Positions 25,048 through 36,300 of a stretch of DNA of 64,000 nt are shown here, in pieces (the stretch's first letter is position 1; every line of letters begins with the position of its first letter). A model generated the notes under the pieces. The model was given only the letters and a program-made list of their open reading frames with translations. It ran no database searches and was not told where the DNA came from. Source of the DNA: Molanna angustata (lineage: Eukaryota > Arthropoda > Insecta > Trichoptera > Molannidae); NCBI GenBank assembly GCA_963576475.1, contig OY754967.1, positions 25,432,651-25,496,650 of the forward strand, in the 5' to 3' direction. The position numbers and the translations under genes were made by a program.

Positions 25048-25324
25048 TGAATCCGAGAATAAACAGTACCCAGTACTAGAACAAGCAGAAGAAGAATTAT
25101 TTTCTCGCTGCGTGGACATTGATTAAATTTATCAAAATAAACACTAAAATTTTCTCACTGCATGATTTTTTTTATATATATTAGGTACTGGTTGCACGGG
25201 ATAAGTTTTATTGGGAATACCAATGGAATATTTTTAGCAGCGTGGCAATTTTTTTGTCATATAAATTCTTGGTAAACAAATTATACATAAAATCATAAAA
25301 ATATATTTATTTCTCCATTTTGTA

Positions 25325-25600
25325 AAATTTCACAATGAGGTGGTTTGGGCATATTGAAAGAATGAATGATGAACAACTGACCAAAAAAATATACAAGGGT
25401 GTAAGAGATGTAGTGAATAGTAGGGGCCACCCCAGAAAAGAATGGCATGACCAAATGAATGATATTTCGAAAGAAGGAAAAATAAGAAGCTTTACCTATT
25501 GACGAGCATGTATAAAACGATGCATCAATGAAAAGGAAGCCAGGTACGTGTGCAAAAATAGAGGCGTATAGCACACAGTTCTCTCTGCCTACCTACCTAA
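25325..25600 (+). pseudogene. Reverse-transcriptase C-terminal remnant
   Basis: The plus-strand translation reads MRWFGHIERMNDEQLTKKIY, then GRGHPRK-like SRGHPRKEWHDQM and later RCINEKEARYVC with a stop between. This is the C-terminal tail of a second LINE family, also seen at 43090-43380 and 55860-56235. The 3' end TTCTCTCTGCCTACC matches the end of those copies. Confidence 0.7.
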
Positions 25601-25784
25601 ACCTATTTTTTTTAATATTTTATATTTTTATCGTTTATAAACAGTATTATTATAAAATTTCTCAGTAGTCAAATCTTCGGCTTTAGCCAAAATCTCAACT
25701 TCGGTCGAACACTATTTATTTTATACTTCTCGGGCAACTTACAGGTAACTACTATGTCAAATATTCATTTAACAGCACCCAATA

Positions 25785-25940
25785 ACAAGTTGCCACATTC
25801 TGGGGACTTACAATATTAATTGTCTTACAGATCCAGGCTCAAAACACAATTTAAACTGTGTCTCTATCGGGAATCGAACCCGGACCTTTGGATCAGCAGT
25901 CAGATAGGCACCTATCCAACTGAGCCATGAAGGCTGACAA
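25785..25940 (-). mobile_element. tRNA-derived SINE (family 1)
   Basis: Read on the minus strand it starts TTGTCAGCCTTCATGGCTCA. It has a Pol III A box TGGCTCAGTTGG (25927-25916) and a perfect B box GGTTCGATTCC (25880-25870). The body follows, with AGACACAGTTTAAATTGTG and then CCAGAATGTGGCAA. The anticodon region is not a proper clover-leaf, so this is a SINE head and not a tRNA gene. Part of this sequence, from before the B box to the body, is the monomer of the satellite at 52113-52978. Confidence 0.75.
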
Positions 25941-26445
25941 TTTATAACACACGATACACCAAAACATAAATATACATAAAAAATGAAATAGGCACAAAAA
26001 TGAATATCTAAAATAGTTTAAAATCAAATAAACTAAATAGCACAATTTGAGGTAACAAAGCAAATTTTTTATCATTATCAAATAATTTAAACACATCAAA
26101 TTCACTCTTTTTATTCACATTCTTTAAAATATAATCAATAATTCAAAATTTCATTGATAAAATATAAAAGGCATTTAGAGTCATAATGTAAATCCATGTA
26201 TTGTGGAATTACTTGAGATTCATACTTATATGTAGGTATTACAGATAATGTAGGTATCAATAAGATAATAGAGGGCTAAACTGATGATTAATATTGATCA
26301 AAAGCAAATAACGTTTAACTTAATTTAACATAAAATGTACACAATGAATTATAATAATTTTATCATAATATTATAAAAATAGCATTAAAGAATTTATATG
26401 GAACATTAATTTACATTGTCTGAAAAGAACATGTAGTGAACATTG
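25941..26445. other. AT-rich gene-free stretch
   Basis: Nothing coding or repeated stands out. Confidence 0.4.
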
Positions 26446-26449
26446 AATG

Positions 26450-26640
26450 GTGTTCCACCACTTGTGAATATTGAAATGCGACATCCTGGGTTCGATTCCT
26501 CGCAGAGGAGAAACTTATATAAAATTCTGATTCCCTGGACTGGAAGCACTGATTAGTTGAAAGAAATCACACATTTGGCTACAAACTCGCCACTTGCGTA
26601 GGTTGCTAGGAAGTGTTTACAATTAAAATATACTTAAATT
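26450..26640 (+). mobile_element. tRNA-derived SINE (family 2)
   Basis: A B box GGTTCGATTCC (26489-26499) is followed by CGCAGAGGAGAAA, then CTGGACTGGAAGCACTG, TTAGTTGAAAGAAAT and CTCGCCACTTGCGTAGG. The same body occurs at 54575-54770, 54785-54982 and 62762-62945. The A-box half is degraded. Confidence 0.65.
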
Positions 26641-27228
26641 ATATCAAATTGCTATTGACATTTAGTCTCAAGAGGTTATTTTCTTATTTATACAAACAAT
26701 AATTGTATATACAAGTAGTTATAAAATATAAAGTTGTGCAATACAATCAAAATATATAATTTTAAACTATTTATAGTTAAAAATAAATAAGAGCCCACAC
26801 AAAATAATAAAAAAAAACAAAAGTTATCATACAAATAGCCTCTGATCAAAACTATTTTTTTTTGCCCACAAAACTCAATAATTTCAAATCAATACCAACA
26901 TTATCCAAGACAAACACACGAAAAATCATATATTATAATTCTTATACAAAATATTTAAAGCAAATAATGATCATATTACAACAAGTATAACAGTAAATCA
27001 TTATTGTATATAATATAAAAATAATATATGCAATAAATTATATTATAGCTGAAAAAATGGTTATATAAAAATATACAAAATATATTACAAATTGTACTGT
27101 TATTTAACATTTTTAATAAATCATTGTCTATCATCTAAATTTAAAACAACCAGAATGGAAGATTAAATGGAATATCAAATTTACTTTTAACGAAAAAAAG
27201 TAAAAACATTTATCCAAAAGGGATTTAT
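26641..27228. other. AT-rich gene-free stretch
   Basis: No feature could be supported. Confidence 0.4.
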
Positions 27229-27690
27229 AAGGCTAGCGTCAATACAGGCGCAGTGGATGGAGCGCATCAGATGGATTTTAGAATTCTTTGTATGGAAATT
27301 CATACAAGTGCGTCCACTGATCGGCAGCAGTTGAAGCGAGTGCATCGGATCGTCGGAATGCCGATGCCGTTGCTAGGAGAAATAATAATCCACTCGGATC
27401 GGTCATTTGTGTATGTGCATTTTCTTTAGTGATATCATATCGCTCTTTTTAAGGAAAATTCTCATTTAAATTGTTTAAACTATTATTGAAATAAACCACT
27501 ATAATATAAATTCGAATCTTTGGATGCTTAAATGTTTTTTATTCAGCAATCACGGAAAACAGCTGAAAATTTTTGGATGATAATTGATGACAATCCGATT
27601 GGTGCGTCTCTGTGGACGCACTGCCACAAACAAATCCATCTGATGCGCTTCGTCCGATGCATCTGCTGCGCTTGTATGGACGCTAGCCTT
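27229..27690. mobile_element. Intact MITE with ~45-bp TIRs
   Basis: AAGGCTAGCGTC at the left is exactly inverted at the right, less one inserted base. The imperfect match goes on through ATACA-GCGCAG and GAGCGCATCAGATGGATTT. It is 462 bp with no coding capacity. It provides the uninterrupted reference (TTCTTTGTATGGAAATTC) for the copy split by the foldback element at 20038-21534. Confidence 0.75.
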
Positions 27691-29589
27691 TAAATTGAAA
27701 AATGATCATTTTTCAAATCATGATTTGACATCGTTGTTCAGTTAATTTTATTTCATACAAACTAGGTTCCAATTTTATATTCTACCAGTATCATTATAAC
27801 AAGCTCGTTATCCATAATATCAAAATTTTACATGTTGAATTCATTCATGAACCAAATCTATGTATACAAACATTTCAATAACCATTAATTTATTCTAGAG
27901 TAAATATATGAGGAATTATAACAAACATTTTTTTAACAATATTGCACCTTATAATTTCACAATATATTTTATTTTTGTTTATATTGTCATTTGTTAAAAA
28001 ATGTCACTCGATATGGATACTAAAAATATATAATATTCACAGACCAATATTCTATAGACATGAAAAAAAGCGATGAAAAAAAAAATGGCCACCGTTCTCA
28101 TTTTATCCATCAAGTTGAACACATCGGAACAAATTAAAGGAATACAGCGCTATTATATTATCTACCACTCTAAAAGTTTCTTGTAATTGAGGTGGAAAGG
28201 AAAAGATAACAATTCTGGCATTAAATTTCATAGATATTGGTAATTTCAATTGTATTTTCATGTTTATATTTTGCATTTGACATCTACAAATACATTCAAA
28301 TTTCCACAAATACTATTGCTATAGTATCATACCTTCATGATTGCTATAATTATAATGAGACTTATGCTTTATTATTTTCATAAATACTTTTTGAATAATT
28401 CAAAGATACATTTTTAAATATTGCCATTAGATTAGATTATGTTGAAATACAGAATAGTTTTTCTTACAGATTTCCTAAGAATCATTACATGCTATTTTAC
28501 TATTTATTCTCTTTGATTCTGATGGGATCAGAATCATATTCATTGAGAATAAACATTGTTAAAAATAAAAATATATGAATATACTACATTTTTTATTTCT
28601 CCCTCCTTTTCTTATAGGTATATAATATTTTTACAAATGACATGGTCAAATTTAAAAACAATCAACTTTTTTTAAATTGCCAAAATATTTAAAATCCAAG
28701 ATCTTACAAATTCCATCTAATAACTTGAAAATTTTCGTTGTGAAGGGGAACAAATTTCACATATAACAATCAAGCAATAAAACAAATTAATATGTGCTCT
28801 GCCGCTGGGTCATCAACGTGGTTACGTGTGTGCCCCAAAGTTATAAAAATATATTGTTTTATTAGAAAAAAAATTAATTTTAAAATAAGAAATGTAAAAA
28901 CATTATGTAAAAAAAATGTGATGATCTAAGTATATTTTACATTGGAAGGTATAAATAATCATTATTTTTAGAATGAACCCTTTGTTTTAATTAAATGATC
29001 GACTTTAAACTATGAATCTAATATAATCTCAACTAAACAATCATTGGATAGAAAGATATGGCAAACGATAAACAAATTTTCTATAAAATCCTTTTATTAA
29101 AAAGGATAGTATTATTTGGATCATTGACATGACTTCTATAGTTAACTCATACCTAATAAAATTCATTGATAAAAAATGTAAATAATTGAATAAATACTAC
29201 GAAATACAGTGTAATTAATTTGCGTTATATCAATAAACAAGTAATTGTTAAGCACTTAATTTGAATGAATAACTTGGGTTTTATATCATGGATATAAAAC
29301 TCACACTCCATACAATTAGATAAAAAGAGATGGTGAAGTTTATATAAAATAAAAAAATCTTATAGTCCAATTATATTATTGGATGACTTTTATACTTCTT
29401 AGTAAATAGTACACAATGACTGGTAAATGGAAAAAAACAACTTTTAACTTACTAAATAATTACAAGACCAAAAAAATGTAAATAAGAATAGATGGTGTAA
29501 TAATTTTACATGCAACATTCACTGTTGTGTCTCTCATTGCTATATATACATTTTAAAAAGAATGAATATGTCCTTGTAGCAACTACATA
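27691..29589. other. AT-rich gene-free stretch
   Basis: No gene or clear repeat was found. The open frame at 28103-28309 (minus) is unsupported. Confidence 0.45.
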
Positions 29590-29722
29590 TGCATCTTCAT
29601 ATATTCTCTAAATTAAGCATAAATGCTTGTGCTATAAGTGAATGAAATTGGTCGTTGCAGGATTAGAACTCGAGACCACTGGATTACTAACCCAGTGCGC
29701 TAACCGCTCTGCCACCAACCAT
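29590..29722 (-). mobile_element. tRNA-derived SINE (family 3)
   Basis: On the minus strand the head reads GGTTGGTGGCAGAGCGGTTA, then GCGCACTGGGTTAGTAATCC, with a five-pair anticodon-like stem CTGGG/TCCAG and loop TTAGTAA. The T-arm equivalent is GAGTTCTAATCC, which departs from the GGTTCRANNCC B box. Acceptor-stem pairing is imperfect. The body GACCAATTTCATTCACTTAT and AGCACAAGCATTTATGCTTA follows, also present at 62640-62700. The repeated body argues for a SINE and against a functional tRNA-Thr-like gene. Confidence 0.7.
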
Positions 29723-30357
29723 CTAGATATTTACGATAATGATGGATATACAACTGTTATCATAAGTAATAAATTTTTAGATATTTGTATTGCTTGTGCA
29801 TAGTAGAATATGTACCTATACATTGTTTCAGGTGCAAATAGGAAATATATGTAAATATACCAAAAACATTTTCAGTCAATATATATAAAAAATGTATTTC
29901 CAAATTATAAGACTACCCTAAATAAATAGATTCTTGAAATAATATTACTATACATAGAATAAGCAACAATGTTTTGTGTTTTGTATACAACTAATTTGAT
30001 GCTATGCAATTAATTAATATATTTTATGTGATTTTTATATTATAAATGGAATGATATTAATGGATTTTTCAAGTGATTCATACAAATTTAAATTCATAAA
30101 ATATGAGGAAAAAATTATGAAGTTCAATGAAAGTTATTATTTGAGTTAGTAAATATTTAGTTTTTAATGATTTAAATTTATAAAATCTAATAAAAATAAT
30201 TACAATAAACAACAATGGGTTACTGAAAAGTTAAATAAACATCAAAATTAGACACAATCATTGGACTACTCTGTCTTTGCTCTCTCAAATTTTTCTCTTG
30301 GCAATAAAATTATTTTCACTTAACTAAATTATAAAATAAATTTGAGTATTTTTAAAT
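29723..30357. other. AT-rich stretch, includes Shc 3' UTR
   Basis: No coding region. The 3' untranslated region of the minus-strand Shc gene must extend into this stretch from 30357 downwards; I could not pick a polyadenylation site with confidence. Confidence 0.45.
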
Positions 30358-33300
30358 TCATGTAGCTGGTGGCTTATTTCGGACAACTGGATTCTTTAAA
30401 ACTAACGTACTTTCCGCTGATATGATGGGCAATTCATTTTTACAATGATAAACAATAAGATGGGGTACACTCTCAAATATTCTGTCCTTTGTCCGTACCT
30501 ACAATAAGAACAATACATTTATACATAACAACTTCAATTAAAATCATTCATTGAGAGGACCAAACTGTAGAGGCATGATGGATTTAATAAAATGACAGAG
30601 ACAAAGTGACCATCTGAACCAATATTTGATTTGTTAGTGATTAAGAAATTGATAAAAGTTGTTAATGGTCCAGCACAATGAATTTTTAGAAGAATATTTT
30701 ATTTTATATACAGGGTGTGCCAAAAAGTATGGATAATCGGTAAACCAGGGATAGAGGACCCCTAGGGCTATCCAAAAACCTCAATGTATGTTCTACGATT
30801 TTTTGTCGTTTTCGAGTTATAATTTTTTTTCCGATTTTTTTCGAAAAACTCCGACTGTCAGGACATAATTGGTCACAGAGACGCTATTTATTGAGATACA
30901 CCCTTCATTAAATTGTTGAATAGTGTACGTTTTAGATGTAATAATTTGTTTTATCCAATTTGATACCATAGCTTAAAAAAAATGTTGTATCTCAAAAATA
31001 TCAAATGAATTAAGATGAAAATAGTTTTAACATGCATTTCCATTGACAATACACAAATTCTGAAAGTTTGAAAGCTCCTACTGGTCAGAGAGTTAGTTAA
31101 AAATCAATTACATTATTCCAGTACAGACAGACATGTGAAGTTGATTAAAAGGATGTAAAAAGACTGATGTGTCTATGAAAAACAAAAATGTTTACCAGAT
31201 GTTTAAACAAATAAAATGTGGAAAAATAAAATCAATGAAAGTGAAATTTAAATACATACCACTCCTTCAGGATCAATCAATAGCAAATGTTTCCGGGAAT
31301 TTTTCTGCACTCCAGTTAGTACATATTGGCCGGGTGTTCCCTGCGACTCTCTCACAAGAAAATCACCATCGTTGATTACTAACTGAAATATTGAGAGATG
31401 AGGCAATACCATGAGTATAATAAATTTGGAGTAATTAGTGAACATGTACTTTTTTACCATTATTAAAGTAAAGACAACAAAAAATATACTTAAAATGATC
31501 AATAGAAAATAAATCTATGGTTAAATCCTGTGCGACTGGCAAATATTTTAGCCAGCATCTCTATTGTACATACATACTATCACGGCATATTCCACAATGT
31601 TGGGTAACCAGCAACAGGTGTGTGAGTGTGAATTACCTTATAAAAGGACGCATGACATAACATTCAGAATGAGTGGTGAACCTCATTGCTGAATTTTATT
31701 ATTTTGCAGTTTTATCGTTATTTTGCCTGATGCATTTTCAATTCACCATTTAGCATACATTTCATAACTACATTTCAAAATAAATACTTAATATCTCGGA
31801 GTGAAATTCAACAGAAATGGTTACGAGAAGTCGGTGTGACAGAAGTATACAAAGAATATGTACGAAGAGACAGATGCTAGTCAGGTCTGGAATTTATGAG
31901 AATCAATTCTCTTCGCTTACACAATTACGGTCACAAGATGGGTATTTATGGAATTTATATGACACAAACAATATTGCTGTCGATAATTCTATCTAGGATT
32001 TATATGGTAAAATAAACCCAATTAAGATGGGTAGGTACAAGTACTTGCATTACATATGGACGGACAGAATTTCGCGTCACACACAGATTTTTTTTTAATC
32101 TCGTTTTAATTGAGTATAATAACGGTAAAAAAAATCTACGATGTAGATATATCATAAAAAGATCAAAGAAAAACAAAAGATAACATATACTCAATGAAAT
32201 TGAACACTTCATAATATAAACACAAGGTAAATGAAGAATAATGTTATTGTAGTTATCTCCATATAAAAGAGTACGTGCGGGCATCGATATGTCACGTGAT
32301 CCTTCCGGCATTTGATGTAGATAAGGAGTATGCGCCAATTGTGTATTGGTAAGGATCGAATTCAAAGCAGAATGTTCAGTGCGAAACAACAAAATGAACT
32401 GGCGCAGTATCCCTCTTTCCTATGCGCATGCATATTAGATCCTTACAAAGCGCAGGAGAGTGATGATCGATGAATTACAATGGTAAAAGTTCTTATTTCT
32501 TTACATAATTCAACAACTGTTTTGTTGATTCACCGATAGATGTCTTGAAGTCAAATATATGGGAGTAATATTCATCGAATTTTCCTCTCATTCAAGTATG
32601 AATTTTACTGAATATATTATGAAGGTTCACAATTGTGTATAGCCATGAGGGCATGTATAGATGACGCTCGGCGTTTAGTCACGCGGCCGGTGGGCATCAA
32701 TACATGACACTCGTCTTAAAAAGGTTAATCTTGTTTTTGTATCAAATAAATTGTTAGGTAGCAAACTTAAGATTAGATTAATTATAAACAAAATAAAAAT
32801 ATTTAGTCAAACTATACCTGTTCAGCAACTGCTCTACTAATAGTTCCATGAAACCACAGTTCGTTTTGTAGCAATGCTTTTTGTTGAGGAGGATTTAATC
32901 TGTCAATTGGAGTGGAAAATGGTTCTGAAAGTAAAATAGTTAAATAATAATAATTAGACAATATTGAATTTTAAAACCAATTTTTTATTTTATTTAATTC
33001 TCAGCAGGTTTCATGTGCCTTCATATTTTTATAGATATGTATCATAAAACTTCTTGTCTTCTGTACTGTCTGAACTATCATAATAATAAAATAAATATAA
33101 ATGGATAACACTTATATTTATAACTAGTTGCATGTAACACATGTGATCCAACTGTTGATGGCGATAGTATGTATAGTTGAAGAATACATATCAAACTATA
33201 AACCTTTCAAATTTTGTTTTGGATATTTTGTTTTATATACAAAACATGTATGTCAAATAAGGGTAGTGTGGACAAAACATGTATGTCAAATAAGGATAGT

Positions 33301-36300
33301 GTGAACGTTGAAAAAAAAATGGAAATATAGGCATTTCAACACATGAATTACCTAGCCCTAAAAAAATTGTTAATAAAAAAATGGTTTTTATTATTACAAA
33401 CTTGATAAACCCTGGATCTTTTTCATACAAATAAGTTTGAGATATTGTATTTATCTATTTTTATACAAATTTTCAGTGTTCTAGCTTTTATGGTTTTTGA
33501 GATAGGTATAGGTATGGAAAATGAAATAAAAAATCAAATGTTGATAACCCCTGACTGGAACGAAAATTCAAAATTCTGAGTTTAGTAGGGCTATAACTTT
33601 ATATTTTCTGAAATTTGAGTTCTGTGCATTGAGTGGATTAAAAGTTATAAGGGGACACACACAGACAGGCAGACACACTAAATGTTCCGAATTCTGAGTT
33701 CATCCACATATGTAACATATATGCTGCTAGGCCCCAATATGGTGTTTTCTGACTTCAAAATTGAAAAAAACCATAAAAAATATAGACCTGGCCATACAAA
33801 TCTCATGGATCATGGCATGAAAATACGTCAATTTGTTAAGAGAAATAAATTATTTTGAACAAATCGACAGTTGGAAAATGTACCTATATATAATGTAATG
33901 GAGAGTTCAATGATGGATGAATCATATTTTTCATTTATGTGTTAATAATTAACCACTTGACTGGTTTGCCTGAGTCTCACTCGGGCGTGGATCCTTACCA
34001 TGTGAAATGTCATGAACGTGATTTTTATTGATTTCTTTGGCAGTGTATTCGTGTATTGACGAGGCTGAACGACATTCGGACAGATTAGGTTTATGCTTGT
34101 TTTAGTATTTTTAATTGTCCACAGAAATTTGGCCTGCGTAGTTCGTTATCGTTTGACATTGTATGTCATATCGTAATTATTTTTTTTATTTCTGGACACA
34201 TTTTCTCGCACAAATCAACCAGTTAGTGGTTAAACAAGAAATAAATAGGAAAACTGTAAAATAATATCTAGTTAAAATACTACTTACGCATTCCAAAAAC
34301 GTCACGTTGTGGCTGAGAAACACTCGTCCCCATAAATACAGAAGAATCATTTACGTAATTGTGTTCTCGGAGAGGACCTGAAGAATTTCCTGTGGGAGGA
34401 GGACTGCTCAGATCAATGAGGTTACCAACACTGAGTCCTCCGATTGCACTGCAAGGTAGACTAGTAGGTGCGCCGCTACGTAACCTTACAAATAAAATAA
34501 AAAGATCAATTATCAATATATTTATTCACTATTATAAACTATTTTGAAAAATCAAGCTATTTTCAAAAATGAATACACATTAATCTATCAATATAATATT
34601 GATTCAATTAAATACGTAACATCAATTGAATACAAAAAAATTGTGTACATGTAGTTTCTATTTCTCTTTCTGTAAATGTAAGATAAAAAAAAAAAAACAT
34701 TGACTGAAGACCCATTTTTATTTTTTTTATTTATTTATTTAACATCCTTTTTTTAATAATATTGCAAATAAATTTATAAAATACATGATGAAATACTATG
34801 GTGGTTGATTGGTAGAAATTGCCTGCGGGCAATAAGTTCGCCACGTTGTATTATAACAATAAAAGTTTTTAAATTATTATTATTAATTATGTTAAAATTG
34901 TCACATTACCTCATCAAAAAGATTAAAACCTTGTGCTTGATAAGGGAATCATTTGAGATTAGATAATAGGTACAATAAATATATAGTTATACAACAATGA
35001 AAAAATAAATCAAAAAATCAAATATACATAAAAAAAACAATAGAAAACAGGCAATTCGAAACAATTTTGGTCATATCAATACATACATGATTACATACAC
35101 CAGTTTAGATTGTGACAATATACATTTTTACATTCATTCTGAAATAGTCAATAAAATATGTATGTTTAAATAAGCGTATGAGAACATTATTAGATCCAAT
35201 AATTTTTATTGATCTATTTGATATAAAAATATTATGTACAGACATAACAAAATGTTAATAATATGTTTAAATCAAAAAACTCACGAATGAGTAGTTGTGG
35301 GTAAAGGTGGTACAGGAGGTGCAAATTCTAAAAGTTGAAGATCAGGAGGCGTCTTTCCAGGAAGGTCATTGTAATAATCTCTATCTTGTCGTAGTCCTTG
35401 TAATGATCTGTGGACAGACATCGTAACAATAAAGGTAGAAGATTAGGATGTGAATTTTCAGGAAAACTATTATAATATTATTTGTCTTGTTAGAGTTCTT
35501 GTAATGATCTCTCGACATGAGGCATTCTCTGTTGAATCCACAATAAGGTTTGAGAAACGTCTAAACACATCATGACTTGCTAAATGAAACTGCAACATAA
35601 CATGTTGGTACTCGGAATGTTTCTAATTAAATATTATATTGGAATATGAAAAAAAAGCTGTATTATCAATGAGATTTAATCAATATGTAATAAATTACAA
35701 ATTAAATTTGCATATGACAAATATTTTTTTCTCAAAGAGACAAAACTTAACGGAATAAAAGAACTTACGTCATATTCGTGGGTTTTGTTAAGAATTCTTT
35801 AAAACGCAATTCAAAGGCTTGTCCTATAGTTGAAATAACATCTTGAGCTAATCCACCACCACACTCCACAACATAACAAGCTCGCCATTCTTGTAAATTT
35901 TTTGCTACATATGCTACAAAATCTAATGTATCCTGAAACGTATAAATGAAATTAGTTTATACAATAGGTAGTGAAACCATGAAGGTATTCAAAATTGAAA
36001 CAGAAATTGAGTATTTATTAAGCTTAAAAATAAACACAATTAAATATTTGTAATGATTGAAAAAAAAAGAAATAAAAATAACTAATAAATTGCAGATTTG
36101 GACAATTTATCTAAAAACTAACAAACAAAATAGTATGTTTAACATAAATCTTTAATATTTACAACAATTACATCTAAAATGGATACAAAGTAATACCACG
36201 TTAAAATGGATTAAAGTATTATTATTATTTATCTGGCTTAAGCTGGGATGAAGCTGTCCATCTAGCGCAAGATAGACAGACTTGGAGAAATTTCGTGGCG

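Larger units (their letters stand above)
22742..25094 (+). mobile_element. Dead RTE-like LINE, 5'-truncated, 14-bp TSD
   Basis: AATTATTTTCTCGC occurs at 22728-22741 and again at 25095-25108, an exact 14-bp target duplication that fixes both ends. The body encodes the C-terminal part of an apurinic-type endonuclease and then a reverse transcriptase (entries below). The 5' end lacks the endonuclease start, as expected from incomplete target-primed reverse transcription. The 3' end has no long A tail, only AGAAGAAG. Frameshifts and stops make it inactive. Confidence 0.85.
22642..25711. mobile_element. TIR element (GTGTTCGACCGAAGTT ends) loaded with retroelements
   Basis: AGTGTTCGACCGAAGTT near 22643 recurs in inverted orientation at about 25693-25710. 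Between them lie the 2.35-kb LINE (22742-25094) and another reverse-transcriptase remnant (about 25330-25600). I interpret the ends as an older DNA transposon that later received retrotransposons. Clear target duplications of the outer element were not found. Confidence 0.5.

Noticed and set aside
25868..25940. tRNA gene on the minus strand with good A and B boxes
   Set aside because: No proper anticodon arm or paired acceptor ends; it is the head of a SINE.
29650..29722. tRNA-Thr-like clover-leaf on the minus strand
   Set aside because: Acceptor stem and T-arm are imperfect, and the sequence continues into a SINE body repeated elsewhere in the window.
30712..31140. Tc1/mariner copy starting ACAGGGTGTGCC
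   Set aside because: No second terminal repeat, TA duplication or transposase motif could be found.
34280..34547. Plus-strand frame opposite a Shc exon
   Set aside because: It is the antisense shadow of Shc exon 6, whose splice sites and motifs are clear.
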